64,000 bases of DNA from Rosellinia necatrix (GCA_021209875.1 JAGYVD010000004.1:1426001-1490000), one strand, 5' to 3'. Positions 48,701 through 60,285 are shown, counted from the first letter of the stretch. Numbers and translations: made by a program. Notes: generated by a model from the sequence alone, not told the origin.

Positions 48701-49652
48701 GAAGAGCTCCGAACAAAACCGCGACCTTGCGACAACCGAACCCAAAGACCAGGGATCAACCCACTCTCGTGCATCCCGAGCCAGTGGTACAGCGATGAGC
48801 CCTATTGACCTTGATGATGAGCTTGGCGCAACACGCCGGTTGTTGTTTCCGTCTCCACGAAAGAACGGGGAACAAAAGATCCTGGGAGAAGTCGCCGTCA
48901 ATATCGTGCAGACTGGACCCAGGGTGATTGACATGACGGATAGAGAGATGAACGAAAAGAAGAGCAGCCGCCCGAGAGGCCAGACTCCGGAGCCCTCTAA
49001 TAGTGACTTCGTTGAGCTCTTCGGGCCAACCCCGCGGCCTTCCACCCCTCCTCCGAAGCGGGTTCCCAGCGGATCCTTTAAAACGCCCACACAACCGACT
49101 CCTAACCACCGCCCTGTCACTAGAAGTGTATCTAAGAGTATGCATTCTACACGGTCTCTTGCCTCACCGAGTCAGGGCTTTCCGGAGCGGACCCCGACCC
49201 GTACACCTTGCCGTGGCCCCCGGAGAACGCCTCGATCGGGGTTCCCCTCGGGCGGTAGGCCCCGGCGCTCGCCCCGTCACCTCCCCTCAGAAGCTATAGG
49301 GGAGAATGGTCTAGGCACGCCATTAACAAACTCTATTAGTCAGATGTTTTCCGATACTGATCATCTAATGATGCCGAGTCCGTCACGCGACTTTGGGATC
49401 GACTTTCACTCGCTCTCGCATCTTGATATGATCGATCAACACGGTGATCTACCGCAATTTGATTTTGCGACGTTGCTCGGCACCGACTCTCTGATGCCAA
49501 GCTCCCCGCCCGCACTACGAAGTGGGGAGATGCTTTCCTTCGGGGGAAGCCTTGAGTTCGATATGGAGCAACACAATTTAGAATTCCGCCCCAGTCCCCG
49601 TCGTGGGGCTGATGCAATGCAGTCCGTCAACGATGATGAACAAGCGCCGTAG
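45747..49652 (+). CDS. Spt21/Ams2-type GATA zinc-finger transcription regulator
   Basis: Model join(45747..45840,45882..48371,48427..49652), 1269 aa; introns 41 and 55 nt, phases consistent. The start is the first in-frame ATG after a stop (MAHNNASWGG). Residues about 25-165 form the Ams2/SPT21 N-terminal domain: LKVHYTFDKDGQERCLARWP, GQTIGVIDLGLCLQAV and YAFDYSEPDTPLVGQGLLSW. Then comes a long Pro/Ser-rich region with an AT-hook (GRPRGRPRKR, about 314). The GATA-like finger is split by intron 2: FCSNCGALQTPTWRKIW...ILCN joined to PCGIWFSKWKAHR. The last 380 residues are low complexity. Yeast Spt21 and fission yeast Ams2 activate histone genes in S phase; the same role is inferred. The in-family spacing inside the finger is unusually long, as expected for this class. 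Confidence 0.87.
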
Positions 49653-50483
49653 ATTTCGCTGGGTTTTCTGATTTTTTTTTTTCGGCCAGATGGGAAGGAT
49701 CGGCGTGTCCGCATACTAAGATCCGGCCATCAGCACCCGTATCTTCTTTACAAACCTGTCATATTTTACCTCGTTCTGTATATATTCATTCCATTGTGCG
49801 GTTCCAATGCATTCTGGCACAGCATAGCGATGTGCCACTCTTTCAGGAGGGTGTTTCGCAGGCGTTTGTTTGTTGGACTGGACGACATACCCGACGGGTC
49901 CAAAAATGGTGTTTCGGATACCCCCTTTCTGTTTATGTTTGGTCTTTAACTGCCCCTTACCTCGAGGTAGAGGGGACAAATTCCACAGCACTTCATGTAT
50001 GTAGCTAAGTAAGATCCCTAAACCCACATACAGGATTCACTTCGCGTTGAGAATAGAGATGCAAGATCTTGCTCTTCACTCGCTCAAACCGGACCGCAAT
50101 GTCATAACCCGTAATATGATCATAGTTGTAAATACGTGTGTATGTGTGTGTCATCGCATGACGGGAGGATAAAGAGGGTGCGTCACTATTGACATCCCTT
50201 CACAGTGCGTTTATATCCAGTTGCCACTTATGTTCTACTTGGCAATGCCCTGCTTTACCAATAAGTCTCTGGAATCGAAATCACTGTCTATACAGGTGAC
50301 TTGCTTAACCTCCCATCACACAATGCCCATATCCTTGCGCTGTCCCATTGTGTCAGGGCGCGGGATGGACATCTCCGAACATACAATACGAATTCACTTG
50401 GGGTCGGTTGGGCTTAACTAGGGCAAGATCACGGACGTCTTACAATTTACGAAAGTGTAGCCAGACGCATTATACACATCAAG
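49653..50483. other. Intergenic region
   Basis: 3' flank of the Spt21-like gene and of the minus-strand ORF. No gene supported; it begins with a T-run at 49673-49682. Confidence 0.5.
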
Positions 50484-51683
50484 TCATGGTCCCCAAGGTT
50501 CCTCAATCGATTGAATTCGCCACCGTCCACTCTCATTCAAAATCATGGCTATCGAACGCCGCGACGGCACTTGCGCATCTTCGACACCTACGATGCCTCC
50601 CAATACGATATCTAACATCTCTTCCCGGTGCTCTCTGCGTTGCCGAAGCTCCGTGATGCTCGCCAGGTTGCCCGAGCGAGTGCGGTACAGGTGTGGTGAC
50701 CGCATCGTCGATGGGGAAAGGGTGGGGGATTGGACTGGAGAAGGAAATCCGTTGCTAAGCTTCCCGGTAGAGGACGGGGAGCCGCATCTCAGTGGCGGTG
50801 CCGTTTCATGTTCACGCACCGGAGTGGTCGGGATCAAAACTTGTTTGTCGGGTGTTGCCGGCCGCCGCTGCTGCGTGTTTTCGGCGGTTAATTGTGAAGA
50901 GAGCGGTGTCTCTTCCTCGCTGACCGGTTGGGAGAAGGCACCGTCTGAGAAGTCTGATACTGAACTAGGAACCTCACTGGATGACGAATGATAGCTTGCG
51001 GCTGTAACGGGGCGATGTGGTGGTGAGCCGTGGACATTGCGCCGTGAGTGCGAGCTCCAAGCTGTGGTCTCGTTATGTTCAATGACGAGTTGAGAGGTCT
51101 CGTGGCCCAAAGATGATGTGGAATTGAACACATCACTCGAAGACGAATGATAGTATGGACCTGTGGTCAATTGCGACGCTGCAGGCTCGTGATTATCGAT
51201 GACGAGTTGGGAGAGTTCGTCGTCTAGGGATGACGAAGAGCTGAAAGCTGTACTCGAGAAGGAGCGGCGATGACTTCCAGCGATAGTTGGGCGATTTGGC
51301 GATACAATTTTATGATTTAGGCGCGGCGATTGCGTGCCCTGGGTCGTGACTGGCTGCGAGGGCGATGATGTGGCAGGCCGAATAGCTAATTGGGACAGCT
51401 CATCGTCCACAGACGACGATGAGCTGTAGACCTCGCTCGAAGATGAACAACAACTCGTAGCTGTAGTAGGCCGAGGTGAACTCCGTGAATGATGCTGTTG
51501 CTGTTGATGATGATGCTGGTTGTGCTGATGATGCTGATGATGCTGATGGAGGTGAGGCTGTGATGGAGAGGGAGACAAGGAGGGGGAACGAGGGTGTTGT
51601 TGCGACTCAGGCTCAATCGATGATGATGATGCTGCAAGCAGCAAACCGGCTGACCACCCCAGAGATACACGTCCGCGCGGCAA
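50484..51683 (-). CDS. Uncharacterised serine-rich repeat ORF, in frame behind RFA3
   Basis: A 399-codon open frame with no ATG near its start (first codon usable only as TTG). It follows the RFA3 stop codon (TGA, 51687-51689) in the same frame, so only that one stop separates them. Residues 50-75 are His/Gln-rich. Four imperfect repeats of about 50 residues follow, with cores SSSSSVDDELSQLAI, SSSSSLDDELSQLVI, SSLGHETSQLVI and SDFSDGAFSQPV, each preceded by an R/N-P-T or V-T-A-S motif. The C-terminus (LYRTRSGNLASITELRQRRE, REEMLDIVLGGIVGVEDAQ) looks structured. In-frame protein repeats argue that it is coding. It may be a separate gene with an unseen 5' exon, a readthrough extension, or noncoding low-complexity DNA. 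Confidence 0.4.
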   Translation of the reverse strand: MPRGRVSLGWSAGLLLAASSSSIEPESQQHPRSPSLSPSPSQPHLHQHHQHHQHNQHHHQQQQHHSRSSPRPTTATSCCSSSSEVYSSSSSVDDELSQLAIRPATSSPSQPVTTQGTQSPRLNHKIVSPNRPTIAGSHRRSFSSTAFSSSSSLDDELSQLVIDNHEPAASQLTTGPYYHSSSSDVFNSTSSLGHETSQLVIEHNETTAWSSHSRRNVHGSPPHRPVTAASYHSSSSEVPSSVSDFSDGAFSQPVSEEETPLSSQLTAENTQQRRPATPDKQVLIPTTPVREHETAPPLRCGSPSSTGKLSNGFPSPVQSPTLSPSTMRSPHLYRTRSGNLASITELRQRREHREEMLDIVLGGIVGVEDAQVPSRRSIAMILNESGRWRIQSIEEPWGP

Positions 51684-51686
51684 CCG

Positions 51687-52177
51687 TCAGTTCATGCCGC
51701 CGGCGTTGTCGTACACAAACAATTCCTTGTACTGGTGGGTGACATCCACCACGTTTTGGGCGATCTGGAAATCTGATACGGCTACGAGTTAATACAGGTG
51801 CATGCTATACGGAGTCGCGACGAGTGCGGATGAAGCAACGTACCGACGTTATCGCCCAGGTCCAATGCATTGTAGACCTTGACGGACAGATCTGGGTTCA
51901 CCCTGCCGATGATCTGAGCACCGTTCCCGGCGATGAGATGAGTGTCCTAGGGAAGCCAAGCTCGTGTTAGTGAATGCTGTACTTCCACAGCGGCAGGTTA
52001 GCAGACAATACGAGATGGAGCCCATACACGGTTGAGGATGGCGTTGACCTGGCCATTGGCGTCAAGAAGGCCCGAGTCACCTCGGAGCTGCATGACCTTG
52101 CCGACGACGATGACGTTCTGGCCGACATAGGAGTCGAGCATGCTGGCGGTGATGCGGGGGGTCGATACGGACTCCAT
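51687..52177 (-). CDS. RFA3: Replication factor A subunit 3 (RPA14-like)
   Basis: Model complement(join(51687..51772,51844..51946,52028..52177)), 112 aa; introns 71 and 81 nt, phases consistent. Sequence blocks are MESVSTPRITASMLDSYVGQ, NVIVVGKVMQLRGDSGLLDA, THLIAGNGAQIIGRVNPDLS, VKVYNALDLGDNV and NVVDVTHQYKELFVYDN, a single OB-fold of the RPA3 family at its usual length. It forms the trimerisation core of the single-strand DNA-binding complex RPA with RFA1 and RFA2, acting in replication and repair in the nucleus. The stop codon context is TGA followed by CGG, and the frame stays open for 400 codons afterwards (separate entry). Confidence 0.92.
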
Positions 52178-55100
52178 TGCGTCTGATGTGCACGGCTGTG
52201 ATGTATCCCGTATGACTACTTGCGTATGGCTGGGTGTTGTCGCGCGTGGTGGGGATGTGGTGGGAGGATGTGAGAGGAGAGGAGCAGAAGGGGACGAACG
52301 AGCGAGTCGCGATCTAAACTTAGGAACGGGAACGGGCGAATGAGTTTCCAGAGGTAGAGGATAACAACAATAACAACAATAACAACAATGATAACAGTGA
52401 TAACCACAGTGAGCTGGCTGCCTGCGTCTCAATTTAATTTCACAGCGTCGTAGTTGGACCCGGGAGAGGCGGGGTTGCGGATGGGTTGACCAGCTGAGAT
52501 GGCTGAAATGAACAAAATGGAGGGCTGGCGAGCGGCCTCTCGATGAAAGATGAAAGTCACCTTACTTGCCTACCTGCCTACTTACTTACCTAGGTAGGTA
52601 TCGAGGTTGGATCAAAACGCGCTGCTCGCATCGCACCATACCGCGCCTACCCCATTCAGCCGCCAGCAGCCAGTGTCAGCCACATACATGCTCTGCAGCC
52701 GCATAACTACTCTCCACAGCTGGCGGCCACGGATGACGACCGTCTCTGGCGCCCATGAGCCCCATATTTACACTGCTGGGTGCATCAGCCGCCGCCTGCC
52801 GATTTCGCCTGTCAGGCGGCAGGCAACGTAACGTGCCCATCCCATCCCTTGAACCGTCCTTCCTTCCCGCCGTCCCTCCCGCTGTCCTACCGTCCCTTCT
52901 CCGTCCCATCTTGGATACCATATAATAAGCAGGTAAGGTAGGTGGTAGGTAGGTACCTACCTTTGGATATCTTGCCATCTCGGACTCCTTCCACCGAATA
53001 AGCGTCTACGTCCTCGCTTAGCGATCGGTATTCGCGGACGAGGGTCTGTTGACATCTCCTGTTCCCAAGATTACACGACATGAATCTCGCAGTATATCTC
53101 ACATCATACCACCCAAGGCAGCGAATCCGCTTCCTTTATGGCCATTTCAGGAGCGAGAGTCGGTCAACCATGCACACGTTTTATCACTCAGCGACCATCC
53201 GGCTTTTTGCTGTGTGGTTTGATCTCGCGATCCAATCGGCTCTGGGGGAATGCGAAGGCGGGTGTGGCAGGCATTCTTCGAAAAGCGACGGTCTTATAAT
53301 TCGAACAGTCCATACGTTGCATTGGCGGCCGGATGGACTGCACACGTAAGGCTGAAGGCCACTGCCGAAAAGCCTACATTTGCTCTCTGGCATAAACCGC
53401 ATACGCAGCCCGGTCGATAGACAGCACGAATCATCTTCATCTACCATATTTGTCCGCATACCCGTACACATACATACCCGTACACGTACACGCACCCAGG
53501 GATTCACCTACTAAACGATAGGACAAGCTCGCTAGTTATACCATCGTCAGAGGATCCTCCTTGGCGACTATATCTACGGTATGCCGGCTAGCATAGCGCA
53601 TGCAAATGAGTGGCAAAGCCTGTCCTCATGCTACTATCACCATCGCGGGGCTAACTGACAGACCACACCGCTCGTGTCAGCATCTATGGTGCAGTCTACG
53701 GAATAGAACACTGCTATTCGCTAGGCATGGGATGAACAAGTGGCGAATTGCCATATTGCTGCGAGGAACCTATCGATTTCCTCCATTTGAAATGCACGTA
53801 CATGTTTAGGTGTATACTAGTTGGTATAACACAGTAGGGGGTCAATAGCTTTGACGTGCTCTTCTCATCGGTCCCGCTAGTTAGCAAGTCCTCCTAGCTG
53901 GCGTTTCCTCATCCTTGTGGTTGTGCCTTGCAGTCTCCCGAGTAAGCATAATATTGTGGTCGTGGATTGTGTCGATCATTGCAGAACCGTTGACATTGAT
54001 TTATATGTAGCGCACACCCATCTCTTTACCCAAATTAGAAAACTCTCCCACTGGACGACCATTACGCGGCTATGCAACATCGTGAGGACGAGGCGCTCTC
54101 TTGTGATTGGTACTATTTCAAGACCATTGGGTTGTTTGCATATGGGGGCTGGAGGTCCAGCGTCTGTCCGGCTGTGGCGTGGTCTTAAGCCACGTCCTCC
54201 AGAAACTTCCTCATAATATCTTACCAGGTGCTCTGATCACGCTGCATATTACTAAATCTGTAGGGAACTCAACCACACCTACTTAATATACCTTCACCGA
54301 AATGGGATGAAAGACGTCTTCCTAATCATGCCGCCAAAACCTTCAGCCGGAACGTTCGGCCTATAACCGCGTCTGTGTAGGTCACAATTGTGTACCATGC
54401 ATCCGAGATTACCCCGGTCTATAGTAAACTTTCAACTCGCAGCGATCTCGAGACGGTGCCCGGGTTCATATGCTAATCAGACTTCCGCCGTCGTGTGCCA
54501 GCAAAACCTAATGCCATTGCCACCCAACCCCAGGTTTAATTCGGAAATCCGCAGCCCCCCCCAAGACCCCCAGACACGCGTAGTGTTATTGTGGCAATTA
54601 AGTGTAGGAAACCTCGTCGGCTAGGTCTTTCTCCTCCTTGAGCTAGGTGGCATATGAAGTTAGCGTATGTCTAAGCTGTCCAATGGCATGTTCCTACAAC
54701 TCTTTTCGGAACGTAGAGTTTAAATGTCTCTACCATCCGTCTAACACTAGCCCGCTCCGTTTCTCAACTACTCCCCACCTTAAAACTTTGATACACACTT
54801 GCCCTACCGTGATAGGTTCAGGGGTACAGCATGTCGAATTCATGGTCATCACCTTGACAGCAAACTCTACTTCCACCCGTCAGCTGCCTTCCGATTGCTC
54901 ATAGACATGCTTAACCCCGACCCTAACAATAAACCCTATCCCCTGGGCTGACGATCCTACCCCTTTAGTTCATGTGAAAATCGACCCAGCCAACTGAGGA
55001 AGGAGTATCCTAGAAGCCTATCACGTCGATACAGAACGTACGATTGAAAGTATTCTTCTGGCATAGTAGCCCAAGCACGTATCTACCTCTATTATTGCTA

Positions 55101-56050
55101 GACACCAGTTCTGAGATCGGGCAACGGGACCCGCCTCCAGTGGCCTACCTCTCATGCCCCCCCTCCCAGGGCAACTTTCTGTTGTCCATAGCTATAGCTG
55201 ACACAGTACATCCTAGAATAGTCTGTGTAGGGCTGCTTATTTCAATTTCTAATCATCTTACAGCCTAGGAGCCGCGGCTGTATTGGATGTCTCTGGGCAC
55301 GTCTCCCGACAACGCTTAATCTTCATAGCCCCCTTGTAGAAAGACAATTTTCAATTTTCACGCGTCGCCGTACCTGTCATTCTAAATCATAGACTGATAC
55401 GTACCTCCTCGGATATCTCTTCTCTCCTTTCCATCCCGGTTTATGGTAACGTGTAAACACGGGGGAGGGTATGGACTGAGGGACCAGATAAAGAGAGTTT
55501 GTCCCGAGTTTGACGTGCCGAGTTGTCAGCCTGTATTGGTACTATCAACCAATCCATGTCTATGTACCCTGCACCCGGTTAGGCCATGTGAGCTCCTGAA
55601 GCAGCTAACAGCTAGGTATGTTACCCGTAACTTTACGTTTGCACCGCTTTAATCTGAACGGCTCTACTAGATGCAGACCACGCTCTTCTCTCCGCGTCCC
55701 CGTACCCTTCTAGCCAAGAGGTTGACGATCATATCCTTATTTAGATCTTGTCTTTATTACTTATCGATGAATTGTGGACGCCACAGCCTCACTACCGCTT
55801 GCCAAGTACAAACCGAACCTCTTGTCGATGTCCGGTACTTCGCCGCATCTATTGATCTGTGCAACAGTCGCTCGGTAGGACTGTGCGGTCACCACGGAGG
55901 TGCGGTTGTATTCTCCTTCGCCTAGTATTCCACTCGGGGGGCTTATTACAATTTAAACCTCCTTCTAGTCGACACTCGGGCGGTTCAAGCCTTGGATGTT
56001 CTAACTTCCCTTTGCATCATCATCTTAACATAAAAAGCCCGGGCAACAAT
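52178..56050. other. Second gene-poor tract
   Basis: About 3.9 kb. The RFA3-proximal part has an AACAAT repeat (52365-52390) and TAGGTA/TACCTA palindromes at 52570-52602 and 52930-52965. From about 53500 to 55850 frames are short and motif-free, much like the 11.4-20 kb tract. The final 190 bp form the leader of the bZIP gene. Confidence 0.5.
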
Positions 56051-57163
56051 ATGAATGAGACGCCAACATATACTCACTTTGACTTCCAAAATGAGGACGA
56101 TCTCAGTTTCGGGATGTTTGATGTCCATTCTGCCACAAATCAACCGGGGTTTCACCAAGGCATCCAGCCAGAGGCATATGGCGATACCTTTGCGCTTCAT
56201 CCCCAAACCGCCCCACCAGGGCATCTTTCCTACCAGAGTCAACAGTTTGGATTCCTTCCGCGCAACCTCGTCGCTTCGTACGATGAGCACACACGGTCAC
56301 TTGGTCCATATCCGGCACACCCCAAGTTCGAATCCCCGTCGCTGTCGAGCGGGTCGTCGTCAACTCCTGAGACCAACGAATCGCGGCAGTTTGTCACGCC
56401 CAAGAATGCATCAACCCTTAGGCATGTTACAGACGAGGAGGGCGACGCAGATGACATCGACGATGACCACTTCCCCATACTAAGTCCAGTGCGGAAGAAG
56501 CCAGGGAAACGTACGGCCAAGGAGAATGGGGAGCCCAATGAAAAGGAAGGCAAGCGCAGGCACTTTCTGCAGAGGAACCGGGTCGCCGCTATGAAGTGCC
56601 GCAAGAAGAAGAAGGAATGGGTCAACGACTTGGAAGAGACGAAGACGGGTCTGGAAAGCCAGAACACACACCTTCATATGGAACTAGACGGCCTGGTCGA
56701 CGAGGCGAGTCGTATCCGAGCGCAGCTGATGGTGCACGCGAACTGCAATGACTCGAACATCGATAAGTGGATCGAGAACGAGGCCAAGCGGTTCGTCATC
56801 GGCACCGGCGAGCGATATGATCAGATCTTAGCCCACTTCAGCCCGACGCAGGGTATAAATAACCAACAGGAGACGATGCCGTCTTCCGAATACGCTGCCG
56901 CCGGCGGTGGCGGGCCGAATATGGGTAGCCCTCTGGCGACCCCGTCCCAGCTCCCTCCCCCGACTCCACACCCGAGCCAAGTGCCACCCCCCTCGGCGTT
57001 CTACGCGCAGAACATGCCGCCGATGGGCACACCTGGCTGTTACGCTATCCAGTCGCAGGAAGAAGCCTCGTTCGCACAGGGCCTCGACCGGAAATCGGCG
57101 GACGATGACGAACCCGACTACGATGGCATGCCTATATCACTGTATAGTCACTCGGTGAGCTGA
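56051..57163 (+). CDS. ATF/CREB-type bZIP transcription factor
   Basis: The frame is open from 55859, but I choose the ATG at 56051 (MNETPTYTHFDFQNEDDLSF), since the upstream 64 codons read like leader; this gives 370 aa. The N-terminal half is Pro/Ser/Gln-rich. The basic region at about 165-190 is KRRHFLQRNRVAAMKCRKKK, with the N-x3-A-x2-C/S-R core of DNA-contacting residues, followed by a zipper with hydrophobics at heptad spacing (LEETKTG, LESQNTH, LHMELDG, LVDEASR). The sequence resembles ATF2/CREB-like fungal factors that bind CRE-type sites and act in stress, conidiation or secondary metabolism. Which pathway it serves cannot be read here. The C-terminal part is Pro-rich and ends in an acidic ADDDEPDYDG stretch. 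Confidence 0.85.
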   Translation: MNETPTYTHFDFQNEDDLSFGMFDVHSATNQPGFHQGIQPEAYGDTFALHPQTAPPGHLSYQSQQFGFLPRNLVASYDEHTRSLGPYPAHPKFESPSLSSGSSSTPETNESRQFVTPKNASTLRHVTDEEGDADDIDDDHFPILSPVRKKPGKRTAKENGEPNEKEGKRRHFLQRNRVAAMKCRKKKKEWVNDLEETKTGLESQNTHLHMELDGLVDEASRIRAQLMVHANCNDSNIDKWIENEAKRFVIGTGERYDQILAHFSPTQGINNQQETMPSSEYAAAGGGGPNMGSPLATPSQLPPPTPHPSQVPPPSAFYAQNMPPMGTPGCYAIQSQEEASFAQGLDRKSADDDEPDYDGMPISLYSHSVS

Positions 57164-58610
57164 GTTCTAGTGGCGTTCCCCGATATAAGCTCCGAACAAA
57201 CGGTTGTCTTCGATTCCCCACCGTGCGCGTTATGATCCACCGGAATGATTTGCCGACGCCCATATGATCACGAAGTTATATGTAACAACAACAGGAGTGT
57301 ATGATGTTATTCTTATTCTATCTTGTTGTCTACGAATTCAAACATTTTCGATTCTTACTGGCGAATCAAGCCAGCCCAGCTTTATACCCTATAGTTGCTT
57401 GTTATTCCTCCCACACCCTTTTTTTTTTTTTGCCAATTTATCTATCTCTCTTTTAATCCCTACCCCCTTCATTAAGAGCTTATGGTTGAAAGTTGATGAT
57501 AGGAATGGATAACGATTTCCCACCTAGGCGTTACCATGGAATTTGGCATGGAGGAGAGACAAAATGCGGCACATGAAGGGCGATGCATATATGTGACCTT
57601 GTATACCAGCGGTCGAAACAGGGGCCCCCTTTTAGGAACGGTGGAAAGGGGCGATATGGGATATATATGATGCTGCTCGCCCACCGGGAAAGTGGCGCCG
57701 AGCCGCCCCGTTATAAATGTGCATGCTGGTCCGTTTACATATGTTTGACCGCAGCTTAATAACACACCAATCATTAATGGCCACCCTAGCTGTGAAGCTC
57801 GTGGTCCAATGTCGAATGTAGTTGATTCGTTGTCAACTCAGCTCCGTAGACGGATGGAACAGAGAGTTTTAACATATCGCCTCGATGAGCGATGATGCCA
57901 CGCTGCCCTATATGTACGCGGCTGTGTTTCTTCCATTTCCCCCTCTCTTTTTAAAACTAATTAGGCACCGAAAATTACTAAATGGAATAAGAAAACCTAT
58001 CAGCACATGGAGGCTGGTGTTTGGGGAGTTTCCCCTAGCATCTTTGCTAATCACTTAACGATGTAAAATAACCAGCTCCATTGGTTTTTGGTAAAGATGG
58101 TTTGATAATTTATTACCAAAATCAATACCTAAAGGTGGGTAAAGTGGAAGAAAGACAGTGGCGTGCCCCTGATGACCATCGGCTACAATACATTGTCTCA
58201 AAGTTTAAATGCCAGGAGCGTAAGGAGAAGCCGGCTGTTGCGTTCAGGACGTAGCCTAGCTACAACCCTCCCATACACGGTTGTGAAGGCTGCTTTCTCT
58301 GCTTACGTTCCCCCCTCCTCTGGAATCCTCGCCATTTACGGCGAGGATTTTACCCGCGTGGTCGTTTCCGCTAGTTGTGTTACAGTTTTTATTGTACATT
58401 TTTTCTAGTCATATTTACAGCAACGTACAGCGGTCTACCCGGCATAACACGAAGGAGCTATCTTAAGCAGATTTTAACTTATCGGTGTACCTGTGCACCG
58501 GCTGCTCCAGAATTTGAACACCAGGCTTGACCAGCCGCTGTCTCTCACGTAGATTTCCGTATTCTTTTTTGGTATGTGATGGGAATTTCTCACAAATACG
58601 GTCGGCGGTC
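57164..58610. other. Convergent intergenic region with two hairpins
   Basis: No gene supported. It holds a T-run at 57420-57431, an inverted repeat TTTTGGTAA/TTACCAAAA at 58086-58121 and a perfect 10-bp stem at 58324-58349. Confidence 0.5.
58324..58349. repeat. Perfect hairpin, 10-bp stem and 6-nt loop
   Basis: AATCCTCGCC and GGCGAGGATT are exact reverse complements separated by six bases. It lies 262 bp beyond the stop codon of the uL4m gene. Confidence 0.75.
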
Positions 58611-59811
58611 CTATTCGACAATGATGTCCCCGCTCACCACCCTCCCCGGCAGGGCTGTGGCGGGGTTACTACGAAGGAGCACGCTGGAGACGAGATCGCT
58701 CTGGTGGGTCTCGATCATCTGGAGGAGGGCGGAACGCTCGACGACGAGACGACCGGTCTCGAGCAGGTCCTTGACGTCGACGTCAGCGACGTCTAGAGCG
58801 CGACCGGAGCGGGGCGCGAGCTCGAGGGCGTCGAAGAGGGCGTCGCGGCGGTCCGTGGTGATGAAGGTGCTGCGGCCGGCGCGGCGGCCCCAGTTGTTGG
58901 CGTCGAGCACCTGGGTCACCCACTTGGCGCGGAAGCCGGCCTCGAGCTCGGCGCCGCTGTCGCGGAAGGCGCCGCCGGCGAGGAGGGCGTCATACTCGGC
59001 GGGCAGGGGCAGCTCCATGCCGTCCTGGCACACGACCAGCTCGCCGCGGCGGTACCGGTACGACAGCGCCGTCCGCCAGGCGAGGTCGTACACCTTGCGC
59101 GTGATCTTGGTGCCGAAGTCGCGCGGGTGCGGGCCGAAGGTCTTGCCGCCGCCGCGCCGCAGCGGGGACTGCTTGTCGCCCACGCGCGCCCGCCCCAGCC
59201 CCTTCTGGGCGTGCAGCTTCCGGTGTGAGCCGTGCACATCCCACCGCGTCTTTGACGAGCCGGTACCCTGCCGCGTGTTGTCGCCCTCGTAGACCACGGC
59301 CAGGTGCAGGATGTCGCGGCGCAGCGGGAGGTGCAGGTGCTTCACAGACCAGGATTCGAGCCGCTGCGGCTCACAGGTGGGGAAGTTGTAGATGGTGACG
59401 GGGACGGTGGTTGCTATACACGTGTGAGAACCGAAGGGTAGGCTGGGGGGGGAGGGGGAGAGGGAGGGGGGAGAGGGAGGAAAGAGGGCGGGCACTGGAG
59501 TGCAATGCGTTTATGGGTTGAACGAACCTGGCCTCCATTGAGTACCGGACGGTGAGGAGGGGTTGGTGTTGGTGGTTATGGGTGACGGGGAGGCCTCGGT
59601 TGCCATTGAGCGGGCGAGTGTGGTCGATGGTATCCGGATCTAGTCATACGAGTCAGACATGACATGCCGTGAAGGAGGAGGAGGATGAAAAGGAGGAGGA
59701 GGAGGAGGAGAGAGAGCGGCGGCGTACGGAAGCTGCTTCTCTGCGGGTGTGTGAGACGATGCTCAGGCCTCTCATGGCCTCGCTGAGACCTCTGGCCCCT
59801 TTGGCCGCCAT
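58611..59811 (-). CDS. Mitochondrial ribosomal protein uL4m (YmL6-like)
   Basis: The main exon is complement(58611..59413), after a TATAG acceptor. It encodes TTVPVTIYNFPTCEPQRLES, HLHLPLRRDILHLAVVYEGD, TRQGTGSSKTRWDVHGSHRK, QKGLGRARVGDKQSPLRRGG, FGPHPRDFGTKITRKVYDLA, WRTALSYRYRRGELVVC and DVDVKDLLETGRLVVERSAL, the ribosomal L4/L1e signature in its fungal mitochondrial form. The probable start is ATG at 59809-59811 (MAAKGARGLSEAMRGLSIVS), an Arg/Ser-rich presequence. A middle segment near 59540-59620 (SMATEASPSPITTNTNPSSP) is likely spliced between, but the exact junctions are unresolved because of purine-rich repeats. It lines the peptide exit tunnel of the large mitoribosomal subunit. Confidence 0.87.
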
Positions 59812-60285
59812 GATGCCTGGTGCCAGTGCCAGTGCCAGTGCTGGTGGGTGTATGAGGCAATGACAGCCAGCTGGGGGGAGGGGGCGAGGGAGGGGGCGAG
59901 GGAGGGCACGAGGAGGAGACTAAGGTTGTCGAATTGACGTTCGGTATCTGGTATCTGGTGTGTCAATGTATTTATTATATAGGTTGTCGAGTATATTGTA
60001 TGTAGGTACGTTTGTCCCTTGGCTATGTCCAACCCCGGAAAAATTATTGGAGTTGACGAAATGGACCGGGGCTTACCGAGTATGGAATAAGCTCATAGAT
60101 TGTAGCAAATAGCAGAGCTAGGATTGTGGTGAAAGACCCATAATTGGACAGAGACCTACAGGTAAGTAGGTACCAAGCAACCCAAGATAAGAAAAAACGT
60201 CCACCTCCATCTTCGGTCGTCACTCAACACTAATTGATTTCCTTGTTCTGCCCGCCTGCCCGCCACCTCGGGCTCCATTGGCACC
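59812..60285. promoter_or_regulatory. Shared divergent promoter region of two mitoribosomal genes
   Basis: The 474 bp between the start codons of uL4m (-) and mL38 (+) must hold both promoters. It includes a GGGAGGGGGCGA direct repeat at 59874-59905 and an AGTAGGTACC motif near 60163-60174. No gene lies inside. Confidence 0.6.

Noticed and set aside
51687..51772. Alternative splicing that would skip the RFA3 stop and join it to the downstream ORF
   Set aside because: GT sites in the last exon are phase 0 or 2, while the good AG sites downstream need phase 1. No convincing pair was found.
55859..56050. 64-codon N-terminal extension of the bZIP frame
   Set aside because: Composition is unlike the rest of the protein, and the ATG at 56051 begins the acidic, Ser/Gln-rich sequence typical of such factors.
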